A stretch of DNA of 64,000 nucleotides, from contig JAXDDX010000001.1 in the NCBI GenBank assembly GCA_034670405.1, positions 13,067,501-13,131,500 on the forward strand. The letters are read 5' to 3'. The position numbers were made by a program, and so were the translations under genes. This document shows positions 22,836-34,413 of this stretch, piece after piece (the stretch's first letter is position 1; the number at the start of each line of letters is the position of its first letter). This DNA is from Hoplostethus atlanticus (Eukaryota > Chordata > Actinopteri > Trachichthyiformes > Trachichthyidae). The notes below the pieces were generated by a model. It saw only the letters and a list, made by a program, of their open reading frames with translations, ran no database searches and was not told the DNA's origin.

Positions 22836-25307
22836 TCATGGCACTGGTTGAAAGGTCCTGGGTTCCACTAAACTGTGGGACATGTTTCTGAGCTCGGCCA
22901 CAGAGTGGACCTGCTTGTAGCCCAGCAGGGCCAGCGTATCGTTGCACAGATTCTGTAAAGTCCTCACTATGTCAAAGCTCAGGCGAAGCCTCCAGCTCTC
23001 CGCTGTAGCTCTAGAGTCTCTGGTGGTCGAGTACCTGTAGTTCCACTCAGATGGAGAAGATACATTACTGTTGGTGTTCTGCGCAATCCACGACCGCACT
23101 CTGTCCTCCATCTCCAACCCCACGAATCTGTAGATCTCAGTGGCCTTGTCCTTAGGGTTGAAGGCCAGGTCCTCATATCGTACTAGCAAGTAGCGGCCCC
23201 GCAGCCACAGGGGCCTTTGCAGGCCTGTCTCTGCTGAGGCTGCCATGTCCTTGCAGGTACTGGTGATCTGGGACAGGTCCACGTATCGTGGCTGCCGTCC
23301 TGTAGCGTTCCATATTTTCCAGGCACGGAACTGATCTGAAAACGCCATCATGCGTGAGGCAAGGATGGCTCTGGGGTCCCGCACCAGGTGGATGATCTTC
23401 AGGTCCAGACGAGGGTCCTCAGTCAGGGTGCGCAGATCCCCCACCTCAGGGACCCGTACTGTCTTTATGGCCACGTGTCCTCTAGACAGACATGACATAG
23501 AGGCCAGGGTGAGGTTCAACGCTCCACACTTTTTAGGACACCAGGTTTCATCAGGCGGGCCAGGTGCCACCACATCCCCACCTTCCAGGCACACAGGAGG
23601 GGAACAGAGGGCATGGCTAGAGCTTCGGCGGAAGAAGGAACCTGTGACGTGGTCCTGGGGCTCGGGGCGGATGTAATTCTCCATAAAGTGAAGGTCACAG
23701 GTATACAGGTTGAGGAGGAGGTCTCTGTACGCTCCCAGCAGGGCCCGACGGTCCAAGGACCGACGTAGTCTGCTGCTGGAGTTAGTGAAGGCCTGCTGCA
23801 CATGGTAGAGAGGCTCAAACACGTAGAAGATCCCTGGGTGCTGGTTAAGAAGCTGTCCGGTGAAGGAGGAGCCGCTGCGCGTGGTGGCAAACAGCAGGAT
23901 GTGTTTCCGGGTGGACTCAACAGGCAACCAGTCATCGCACAAGACCTTCCACCTGGAGTCTTAAATGAAGAAAGCAAATAAGTCGTATGCTTTATACGTA
24001 ACATTTATATTATGTGAGACTTCAATTCAAGCATATTTTACACATAACAGCGTAACAGTCAAAACATCTCTATTTGCAAACTCAGTCTCTGTGCACTCAA
24101 AGTTAAATCGCAAACACTCCTTTTTTTTTTTTTTAACATTTATTAAAACAAGATCCTTGAAGAAGTCTCACACAACTTCACATATACAAATAATATTAGT
24201 GTAAGAAAAAATAAGTAACAATACAAAGACATAGGATAGGACATAGGATACACACTTTCATATTCACCTCAAATTATCCAATTAAATGTTTACATTATGT
24301 TCACTTTGCTAAGTAGATTATAACAGAAGACCATCTTTCTAAATAAATGTCCGCAAACACTCCTTTTGACCAAACTAAAACAAGTCTATGTTTTCTGTTA
24401 ATGCTGAATAACAGCATTAAAAACATCACAAAAGGCAGAGTACATTCAAGCACAGGAGGCCAGGAGAAAGTAAACTACAGAATCAAGCCAATAAAGCTTA
24501 AATAATTTAGAGGATAAACATGCATGAGTAAGATGCTTGTCTGCTGGTGGTTACTGAGTGGAATTAAATGGCGGATCTCTAAATATAGTGCAAATATCTA
24601 ACATGTGGAATTACTGCTGATGAGGAGTTGATTGCAAAGGGGATGTTACTTTTGTGCACAGGCGCTCAACGCTGGCAAACTACAGCTGCCCTGTGAGAGC
24701 GGATTAATGGAGATAAATTGGAGGATAATTGTAAAATGAATCACAGATATTTCATTTCTCTAGCCTCCCCTCTTCTTGGGAATTCCCTTGCTTAATGATC
24801 TGTCATTTGAGATCCTCTTTTCCTTTCCTTTGCTTTAGTCTTGATGTGGTGGCGCAGCCTCATTCCCCTCCTAACAAACTGGTTCCACTCCATCATTGTA
24901 TGCATTTATTTGATGAATCTCCTTGAATGGGGCTTTTCTGCTAAAATATTACTAATCACTCAGTTGAAGTGAGCCATATAGAAATGTCTATGTATGCCCT
25001 CTGCTGGTGATTATAAACCAAATTCTACAATAAATGTATTTATCTTTTTTTGCATTGGGTGCTATGCTGCTACCATAAAAAGGTCACTTGCTTTTTTAAT
25101 CTTTTTGCTGTTGCTTTGAAGAGCGGCTGTACGTGGGACTAACTGATATCACGGCTGTGGAGGCATACCTCTGGGGTGTCTGGTCTGGCAGTGATGGGCT
25201 CCCTGGCAGGGTCCAGACAGCGAGTCCCTGAGCGTACGGATGGCCGTGTACTGGACCCCCAGAGACGCGCAGACCAGCAGCAGCACCGTCTTCCAGGAGC
25301 ACTCCAT
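22836..25307 (-). CDS. chst16: carbohydrate 6-O-sulfotransferase, CHST1 group (probably chst16)
   Basis: Type II Golgi enzyme that transfers sulfate from PAPS to the 6-O position of a sugar in glycan chains. Two coding exons: 25169-25307 (46 codons plus one base, donor GAG|gtatgc) and 22836-23959 (acceptor tttaag|ACTCC). They join in phase to 420 residues; human CHST1 has 411. Exon 1 encodes the short cytoplasmic start (MECSWK) and the membrane anchor. The 5'-phosphosulfate site TTRSGSSF is at residues 72-79 and the 3'-phosphate site VRDPRAILASR at 239-249, both intact, as is the LVRYEDLA motif. An acceptor (ctgtcag) at 25341 implies 33 nt of leader in exon 1 and at least one upstream non-coding exon. 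Identity to CHST1, judged by eye, is only moderate. Human CHST1 has an uninterrupted coding region, unlike this gene. Divergence plus linkage to cry1 favours CHST16 over CHST1. Family is certain; the exact subtype is inferred. Confidence 0.88.
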
Positions 25308-25340
25308 CCTGCGCCCTCCTCTAGCGCTACATCCTTCACG
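25308..25340 (-). other. 5' untranslated part of the first coding exon of the sulfotransferase gene
   Basis: A pyrimidine-rich acceptor (CTTCCCTGCTGTCAG on the minus strand) ends at 25341, leaving 33 nt before the ATG at 25307. The ATG opens MECSWK, matching the conserved start of CHST1-type proteins. Confidence 0.5.
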
Positions 25341-25414
25341 CTGACAGCAGGGAAGCATAGAGGGACACACTTTGACTTTAATTTTATTTTGACTGGGCAC
25401 GTTTGCACTTTTTC

Positions 25415-25510
25415 AACTTCACACTGTTACATCCATTCACGCCTGCTGTCTGGGAGCAATTCGTTGTTAGGAGCCTTGCTCAGGGGCATCTCAGCAGTAG
25501 ATGTTGATTT
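25415..25510. repeat. dispersed fish repeat fragment
   Basis: GGGAGCAATTCGTTGTTAGG followed by AGCCTTGCTCAGGGGCATCT and CAGCAG is a phrase set typical of a teleost interspersed repeat. It lies in the putative 5' intron of the sulfotransferase gene. Confidence 0.45.
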
Positions 25511-27757
25511 CTCATTCATTTTCTCCATCTAGATTTTCTCTGCCGGTCTAGGATGCAAACTTGCTTGCATTCACAAGCTTGCTAGTCTACCCCTCCTCAT
25601 ATTTTGCACCAAAGTAAAGGAAGCTTTTCTTCAGTGCATTTTGTCATTTGTCAATAAATTATGTAGAAGCATAGGATTTAAAGCATAGCTACAGTGTTTC
25701 ATAAAAAAAAAGACAGAACGCAGAACAAGGTGAAGAGACATCACTTTGAAGTATTTCTACAATTTTGGTGATGTTATGTCCTGGTGGATCTAACCACAAA
25801 CAATATGTTGTGGGCGGTCTGATATCATTTGAATTTGTGTAACACTCATAGGGTTAGGGATTTGATTCCCAGTGGGACCACTCATTTGTCTTTCTGCAAA
25901 TTTCTCTGCGGAAAAACATGGTTCAAATGTCAGATCTTCCCTCTATAATGGTAATAGTACTGTAATTTGCAACATACTATTAAAGGAAACAGTACATATA
26001 GATACAGCACAGTGCAAGATACAGTACATATAGGACTATATAATTGCATTCTATTTCTGTTTTTCTTATCTTCTAGGTAGTTACGTCTGTACGCCAAGTA
26101 GAAAGCTGTACACTCAGATAAATATAGCTGTCTTCACCTTGATGAGAAGAGAAGTTTCCTCTGTGGACTCCTGGGTTCTTTGCCACTGGGCTTGAAAGAG
26201 CTACAGGAGATGTGATTTTCCAAATGGATTCAGAAAAAGCTGCTGCCATCTATTTGTCCCTATGCACCAGACTGATGGTAGGTAATCACACCAGATCCCT
26301 GGGCCAAAACTATCTCTCCATCACTCAAAATGGCTGCATACAGAGGCCATCAGCATCAAAGAGATAGGTAAATATACATCATATTAGTGACAAATATCGC
26401 TTTGCCCGTTGCTTCCCCACCCTCTTTCTGTCATTCTGCCTCTCTAGTCTGGCTCTTGTTCATTAATGATGTTTATGTGTTCCTGGCAGATTCATAATAT
26501 TCTCAGGAATGTATCACACAGAGCAGAGATCGGCTTTTGATGTTCCATTAATCACAAACAGTGCAAAACAAACCAAAGACATTTACTCTGTGGGTGAAGG
26601 GAATGGGATGGAGCTGACATCATGATCCATTCTATTTGAAGACTACTAAAAACACCAATCAATGGAAAGGGTGGGGGAAAATACTTTCTTAGACTAGTAG
26701 TTATGGACAGAATGTCTGTTATTTCAGCACACAATGTCAGCGCTGCTCTGTCTGTATGTGCATGGGTGGAGGAATTTGGGGTGAGAGACAGACAAAAAGA
26801 AAAGAAAATCTAAGCATGAATAACTACAGATAATGAGAAACTTGGCTGAGCTTCTCGCCATCTTTGACACTTGGAAAAAGAACGAAAGAAAAAAATCAAT
26901 CTATCAATTTGACAGTCCTGCCATCCCGTACCTTACATGCACACGTACTGCACAACTGACTGACCAAAGTAGATCATATGATTCCTCAGCGACAGGTTTT
27001 GTTTTCCTTTCCAGTCATGATCAGGGCTCAGAGCTCCTCCGTTGCACTCCCTGTCCTCTCGAGACTGAAGACAGATGCTTCTACGAATTGAAGCAATTTG
27101 ATTCGCAAGTCCTCCTTTTCCCTCTCACATAACTTTTCCCACATTGGGACTCACACCATGAATAACCCATATTCATCTGCAATTGGAGTGAGGCTTTTAG
27201 ATTGTCTCACCTACTGTATGTTTCATACAATAACAGTACTTACAGGGGATAAAAGCCTTAGGGACTGGATCAACAAAGATTACGCTGTATGGTGCATGCT
27301 CCTGTGACAGGTTTGAAGAGTTGTAAATTCAGCGAGCAGGGCCTAGATAAAATAGCTAGCAGCAAAAGTGTTAGAGATAATGACATTTGTGCATGGCGCT
27401 GGAAAAGCAATTGCCTCTGTGGCAAATAAAACCAACAAATGGGTTTAGGAAGTAAGTGATGAGGGTGGGACTGAGGGATTTGGGACGCAGGCGATTCAGG
27501 GATGTGACAGCGCCAAAGATTTTTCTATTAAACCACCTCACTGTGCTCTCAAATCCTCTGAGCTGAGCTGTTTATTGGTAAAACCAAGTCGGACGCTCAA
27601 TCCTAAAAGGGGCGAGGCACAGATAGTTGAGCAACAGTCAACATGATGCCCCCGTGGCACAACACTTTGAGGAGTGACTTTCCAGTCACACTGGCGACAT
27701 ATTTCTTGTCTTTCTTACACTATTCTCTCCCTTTCTCCTTTCTCTCTGTGTATCCAG

Positions 27758-27822
<65 letters not shown>

Positions 27823-27915
27823 CCACAGGCAGAGCAGCTGAGAGCAGAGCAGAGCTTTACAGCGTCTGACCTCGGGCTATTGACGAACTCCTGTGATATG
27901 GGAGAATATGAATCC

Positions 27916-27949
<34 letters not shown>

Positions 27950-28470
27950 GTGAAAGAGAGTAAGCACACTGGCACTATGGAGAAAAGGGTCAACGCTTGA
28001 TCCTTGATCTTGTCCATGGTGAATATCTTTACCGGGTGTAAACGAGAGAGCTGTTGTTCTCACTCGCTTGAAACAGTCCAGTCTGCTTCATTCAAAAAAG
28101 CAGCACAAACAGCATCAGCATGCATAGTGCTAAATAAAACATAACATATTGGCGAATGATTGAACGGCGTAAAGAGAGAGAGAGAGAGAGAGAGATGTGT
28201 GTTGAGTTTGACGATGAACAAAATGGGGAATGAAAGTTAAGAAAATACACTTAAGTGGATGGCTTTGGAGCAAAGAAGCTATCTGCAGCTCCTGAGCTAA
28301 TACCTTCAATCACATCTGCACATGCTGTAGTAGTCTAGCAGTTAATGGAACACAGGTAGGAAGCACGCGTCTGCATTAACACCTACTATTTGGATCTGAA
28401 AGCACTGAAAGTAAATTGCCTGTGATGGTGATAGAATATGAAGTCTATCTGAAATTACCCTTCACGAAAA
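25511..28470. other. non-coding stretch, probable 5' intron of the sulfotransferase gene
   Basis: No coding exon seen. It contains a CT run then CA run at 27758-27821, a CA run at 27917-27947 and a GA run at about 28173-28194. If the upstream exon at 28796 is real, this whole stretch is intronic. Confidence 0.4.
27758..27821. repeat. compound CT/CA microsatellite
   Basis: About 26 bp of CT followed directly by about 38 bp of CA dinucleotides. A second CA tract follows at 27917-27947. Confidence 0.95.
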
Positions 28471-28690
28471 AGAGCTATAGTTGGTTTTACTATAATCATT
28501 TTTAGAAGGATACAGTAAACACATCACAGCGAAACTATAAGTCGCTATAGGAATATTATAGTGATACCATAGGAGATATACCATACCATAAAGTGCGATA
28601 AGGTCACTATAAACTCACCAGTGAGTATCGCAGACACACTTCAAGTCCCGAGAGAGATATCATAGGAATATTATAGGGATTTTTCGTGCG
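28470..28690. repeat. MITE-like dispersed repeat with related copies near dhfr exon 1
   Basis: A 21-bp match (GTCGCTATAGGAATATTATA plus one base, 28541-28561) recurs exactly at 50980-51000, and the surrounding order (TTTAGAAGGA..., ...CCATAGGA) is shared over about 130 bp. The part at 28561-28615 recurs as reverse complement at about 51620-51690. The segment is rich in short self-complementary CTATAG phrases. Class and termini are unknown. Confidence 0.65.
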
Positions 28691-28990
28691 CGCTACATCA
28701 GATTCTAGCATCCTCTTTAGTAACAGTTCGCGGACGCCGCTCGGTGCGCGTAAAATGCACAACAGCCCACGAGCTACACCAAAATGTTGCCTTACCATCA
28801 ACACACTCGATCAAACGTCTCGTCATTTGCACCGCGTCTCTTCTTGAAGAGTCTTTGCTGGCGCTCTCCGTGCTGTCTGCCGCCTGTCGTTGTCCAGAGC
28901 CGGAGCGGAGTCACAGAGCGACCCGGACCTCACGGAGCTGGAGATGCGCCATGGATGGAGCACAGCGAGAGGCTGAGTGAGGAGGCATGC
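28690..28990 (-). promoter_or_regulatory. CpG-rich candidate promoter and first exon of the sulfotransferase gene
   Basis: This is the only CpG-dense, GC-rich patch between the sulfotransferase and the Ig gene. On the minus strand a strong donor (GATG|gtaag, exon side ending at 28796) follows a GC-rich stretch up to about 28950, fitting a non-coding first exon spliced to the acceptor at 25341. The frames across it are short and without motifs. A plus-strand non-coding transcript is an alternative. Confidence 0.35.
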
Positions 28991-31900
28991 CGTACCCCCC
29001 TGGATGTCTGCCTCCAGAGACCAGCTACTGGAATTGATCTCTCTAGATTGGCTGCGAGATTGCCTTGCCGTGCATTACGCTTTGATGCTGTGGGCAACGT
29101 TTCTTTACCAGGGCTCGTGTCATGAAGTATGCTTGGACATGCATTTGATAACAATAGGCGTCTGCATAGTGGAACATCAATAAGTCCAACAAAAAAAAAT
29201 GGATTCAGGCCTTTGTTGCATCCTGGCAGTTTACATCTGAGGTCAAACACAAGCTATATTTTATTGTGTGTGGATGTAACTGGAAGCTATTAAAGATTGG
29301 ATGGATAGCACATTTTAGGCAGGTTTTATTGTCTCCACCATCCCAGCCCAGCATGGAGGATGGCGTCAATAACACACCAAGACCATCACAGTCTCATTCC
29401 AGCATCTCCATCACTGCCATGCTCCCCACAGGGATTTTCAGGACCCACTATTTACCCCTCTAATGGAACAGCAACAACAGGCAACACACACACACACACA
29501 CACACATGGACAGACGCCTCCCCCATGAGATTACAGTGACACAATGACCCCTATTTTTCTTCATTCCAGTGAGGATGACTGCTATCATCGCCCGGGTTGC
29601 CCCGAATACTGGGCTCACTCTGCTGACTCCTTTGTGTGGGGGAAGGGTTCTATCTCATCGCCCCCAGGGGTTACTGTGGGGTCAGACTTAACCAGTGACA
29701 GCTCCATTACTCCTGGGGATAAGGTCGATTCCGTTAACTGTGTGTGAGATTTATCTCCTGGTGTGACAAAGTCACATTGGCCACAGTGTGTCTCCTCTAA
29801 GATTCCACTGAGAGATTTTTCTAAATATGGCAGCTGTCTTTGGATTTTCATATTTTCTCAGCTCCTCAGTTTTCAGTTTCAGGATTTCTACCATTTGGCA
29901 CACTGGATTAGGTGCCAAAGCATCCAAACCCTTTGCCCTCCTTCAACGGAGGATTAGTTGCTCCAACTTTCCTTTATCTGACCCTTATTTAATTTGAAGC
30001 AGTAGAAGTAAATAGATGAATGCAACGGGAGGCAAAAATTACATCAGAGATGGAAATTGGAGCATCTACCTACGCAGATCCGGAGCAACATTTTCTTTTT
30101 TTGTGCTGATATTGGGCCGAAGCAGCAGATTACCAGCCAAAATGTTTACCGTACAAGCGCTCACGAAGGAGGACAAGCTTCCACGAGCACTCGGTGAGTG
30201 ACGCAAGAGTGTCCTGCCCTCTCTTCTACTCTGTGTCGATCCCTCGCTCTGCCTCCCTACAGCATCGATCCTCTGAGCAGCCCAACTCCCCCACACCTTC
30301 TTGGTGAGATTTGAAAGAGGCAGTAAGTTTATATCGTTTATATCCTCCCTTGATCATGCACCTTCTCACCACGCACACACGCAAACAGCACAGAAACAGA
30401 TGCACACAAACCGGAGATTTGCAGTTTGTTTCTTTTATCTGTGTTAGAACTACCCGGATCCAAACAAATGCCCCACCAATCTGTGCTCTCCTTTCATATC
30501 TGTGTGATCCACACCATATCTGATCTTTGACATGACAGCAGGCTTTCATCATAATGTGGATGGGAGTGCTCTGCTGAAATCTCTCCATTGTTTGGGATAA
30601 CCTTGTCTCCTAAGCTCATTGACGGCTTTTCTATATCTGGGCTTTCTTGGCAACTTCTGCACCTTCCCCTTTCTTTTTAGATGTGATCCGTCAGTCGGAT
30701 TGTCTGTCAATCAAACCGTCAAGGGGAAGCGCATCTCACACAAGTTATCTGAAGGAGGAATTTTATCTGCGAGAGAAAAGTTAGTTTCTCTGTGCACTCC
30801 ACCTCATTTGAGTGAGTGAAAAGCAGTCCTTCATGCAACCCTCCCTTGCTATGGTGCAATAAGCAGGTGAAAAGAAATCTCATTTCACCCACTAGTATGC
30901 CAACAGAGACAGCTAAATTTAATTCAGCAAACAACCAGCACAGGGCACACAGGCAAACTTCCCCTATTTCTCACTGGTGCTGCACTTGGAGCGTCTTAAG
31001 AATCTCTTCTCGCTCTTAAGTTATTGCTGCTTGGACTGTAATAACATCACGCACACAAAAATATACAAACAGACATTTTCTGTGTGTGATACATTTACTA
31101 ATTAAAAGCACATATATAGGACTAATATATTTATGAAGTAGAATTAGCATTTGTCTATCGGTATGATTTCTCCTCGTATTTATCAAACTCTGAGAAGGCT
31201 TATACTTGTTATCAGGCTTGTTTTTCCTATAGCTTAATCCTAACATCTCTGGACCATTAACAGGAGGTCACGAGTGAATGGAAGATACTGACCCCAATCA
31301 GATATCAGACTCTCCGATAGTTTTGAGTTTGTTTGATTGCCCGTTATCCTGATGCCCACCAAGAACCCCTGACCCAGCTCGTCTCATCTGTCTCTCTGTT
31401 GTCCTGTTCAGTGAGCCTTTTAGGGAGAAGAGGATCATCTGGAATGAATTCGTCTGGCCCCCAGAATGATCCCATCACTGGCTGTTATCCATGAAATCCC
31501 AAATGATAATGGGAGAGGACAGTCTTTATAAACCAGAGCTATCAGCTAACCTGAGCCCAGCGGTGGTGTTCCCACGGTGGTGTTCTAAACGTCTGTTCAT
31601 TTAGGCCGGACTGGTTGCAGCCGTGACGCCGCCTGACTGGCAGAGGGAACCAGAGTTGTTGAGCGATACGCAGGTAAGAGGCAGCGAGAAAGATGAGAGA
31701 GAAAGCAAGAGAATGTGGGACAGAGAAAGACATGAGGGAGGAGAGAGAGAGAAAGATGACACGAGGGAGAGAGACAGGAGGAGAAGGAAGTTTACGCACA
31801 CATACGCCATCTGTGCATCAGAGGTGCGGCTGGTACTGTACTTGCTTGCGTTCACGATGCATGTCTCCGTGTGATTGTTTCTGAACGAGAGATCGTTTGA

Positions 31901-33225
31901 ATATAGATGGTCTCATTTTCACTCCCCTGTCTACCCAAGATCTGTTTTTTTTTCAATTTCAGCTTTAATCTAACAGTATCTTCACATGAATGAACAAGTC
32001 TGCCGTTGTGCTGTCGAACCCTGCTGTGTACAAAATTCTGCTTCAGAGCGCAGAGTTGTAATTATCTGCTGTGTGTATGCAGGTAGCGCAATGCCATTCA
32101 ATGAGATTAAAACTTTTTTTTTTTTTCTTGCTTTAGCGATGTCTCCTGGCACTCATCAAGACTGTTATAGAAGATTCCCGTGCTTCTGACATGCCAGAGG
32201 AGGCAATTACATGACTAAGAATTTCCCAGTCTAACCGGTTGATAGCTCTTTTTCAATAGTCTTGAAAAAGTTTTCCATGAAGACACGTCAGGTCAACCCT
32301 CATGAAAGCAGACAAACTAATTTTGGCATAACAACAGATGTACTCATAAACATCAAGACAATGAGCACGAATGATTACGTGCGATACTCCTTCTCCTCTC
32401 CCCCTTTCATCACACTGGGGAGTTAAAGTTTTACAGTCTTGACAGAGAGTGACTCTCCTAGCGTCTCAGCCTCCCACCATTTTCTAGGTTATAGACTTTA
32501 TAAAATCAAAGCTACTGAAAGCCTTTGAGACCTCCAGAGGGAAGTCAGTTTATTGCGAGCGTTTGATTGGTCCTGGTCTCAGTTGGATTGCCCTTCTGAA
32601 AATAACACATAAATTCCTGTGTGGGTGCAATACCGGACACCTCCACGTGTCTGGATAGCGGGCAGACCTCTATTAGGAATGAAAAAACACAGACCCAAGT
32701 GGCTCTTCTCTCTCCTCCCTGACATATTTTTGTGTTAGACCCCCCAACTCTCCCCCACCCCCCTCCCCCTCCCCCCTCCACACACACACACACACACACA
32801 CACACTCCTGTTCCCAGCATCAGCAGTGCTCTCAGGTGCATAATTGGGGGCTATTAGCACAGCGCATCACACACTCTCCAGGCACTGAGGCTAGACAGCG
32901 GCTATAGCGAGATACCCTTTTCTCTCTCTCTCTCGCGCGCGCTCTCTCTCACCCTTTATCCCGCCAAGTGTTCACACTCATAGGGCTTGAAGCCATTACA
33001 TTTGTGGGTGTAATGGTCCCGGCAAATTACAGCAGATCGCACCACAGCAGGCTCAGCCCAGCATCCACCAGGGACCCCCGAGCAGACGTGCTGATTCCAC
33101 AGTACATGGCTCCTGATCGGATGGAAAAAGATGCCATGGGATGGAGGGAGCCAAGCAGGGATCCCACTAACATCTGTTGGCTGCGATTTTGATCATTGTT
33201 TTGGCGAGACATAGGGACCTGTGCT

Positions 33226-33262
<37 letters not shown>

Positions 33263-33409
33263 ATTTGAGGAGAACTTGTCACACAGCAAATGTTCTGCAG
33301 AGGTTCACATGGGTCCAAAAGAGGCTTTGAGTAAATACTTGGTTTGGCATAATTTCTGTTTTAGTACCTGCAGTTACGCTACAGATGCTTTTCTAATTAC
33401 TGCCAGTGC
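28991..33409. other. non-coding stretch with microsatellites
   Basis: No supportable exon. It holds a CA run at about 29486-29506, a GA-rich segment at about 31690-31790, a CA run at about 32780-32805 beside a C-rich segment, CT/CG runs at 32922-32950, and a GT then GA run at about 33226-33258. Confidence 0.45.
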
Positions 33410-33417
33410 CTTAGTGT

Positions 33418-33908
33418 CACTGTTGGGCTCCGTTACCCACAAATGTAATATATTCCTTGTTTCAAAAGTAATAATATCACTCTATTTATTACTCCCTGGG
33501 AGAAGTAATTCATTACACTACTAATTCATTACATTACTTTTCCGTTAACCGCCCAATAAAAAACAGATTGCTTCCTCTTATCTTCAAAATACCTCGCCGC
33601 AGCTTAATGTTTGCTTTTAGTACCTGCGTGTAGTTTACATTTGACAACAATATTTTTTGTCGTCTTATAAAGTAATGGGAATACTTCCAGCCCCTGAATG
33701 TAATCTTTATCCAATCCAAGCTAGCTAGCTAGCAGTGTGTGGCGCGCAATGATAAATCCGGGGATGGAGATTGGTTTATTGAATTTAAACTTGATATTCC
33801 TCTGACTGGTAACTGTAATATCAATGTATTATCACTGAAATTGAAGTAGTAATTTGTTACCCTACTCGTTACTGAGGAAAGTAATATATTACCTACCACC
33901 CATCACTG
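33418..33908. mobile_element. non-autonomous hAT-type MITE with 8-bp target-site duplication
   Basis: Imperfect terminal inverted repeats (CACTGTTGGG at the left end and CCCATCACTG at the right) flank 490 bp made of repeated GTAAT/ATTAC phrases. That composition is characteristic of a very common group of teleost hAT MITEs. The flanking 8-mers CTTAGTGT (33410-33417) and CTTGGTGT (33909-33916) match at 7 of 8 positions, the duplication length expected for hAT elements. There is no coding content. Confidence 0.78.
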
Positions 33909-34343
33909 CTTGGTGTGTTGCTGTGCTGTGGTGCTGAAATAGCTCCCATTTTAAACACACATAGCGATACGGACACACGTGCACGAAAACATGCACATAT
34001 TTACTAGCTCATGCACCTCCACCCACATGCACAGATGGTCTGAAAGATGCCCTAACAATTAAGCTGATCCATTTAAAGTCTCTCACTGTAACAACCCAAA
34101 GGAAGCCTGCTGTTGTATGGTACTATTCTCTGAGGCATGCTGATTCCTCTGCCGTTACCGTGCTCCGCCGGGCCCCGCGGGGCCTTTCTGTGTGACTGAG
34201 TCCTTTCTTAATTACGCATGAGGACAGTTGCTCCGCTCCCACATCTGTGCACCCATCAATCCAGCCAGTGATGGGATGTATGTAAAGCAAACAGGGAAAT
34301 GTGAAACAGCATCTATCTCTCTCTCACCCTCATTCTCTCTCTA

Positions 34344-34355
34344 ACACACACACAC

Positions 34356-34411
<56 letters not shown>
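34344..34411. repeat. CA microsatellite
   Basis: About 34 CA units with a single CG interruption. Confidence 0.95.

Positions 34412-34413
<2 letters not shown>

Noticed and set aside
23940-23942. Start of the sulfotransferase at 23942
   Set aside because: That codon is TTG. The frame continues upstream through an acceptor at 23960 to exon 1, which encodes the membrane anchor starting MECSWK.
25850-25885. tRNA-like T-arm phrase (GGGATTTGATTCCC)
   Set aside because: No matching acceptor stem, anticodon arm or A-box at the right distance.
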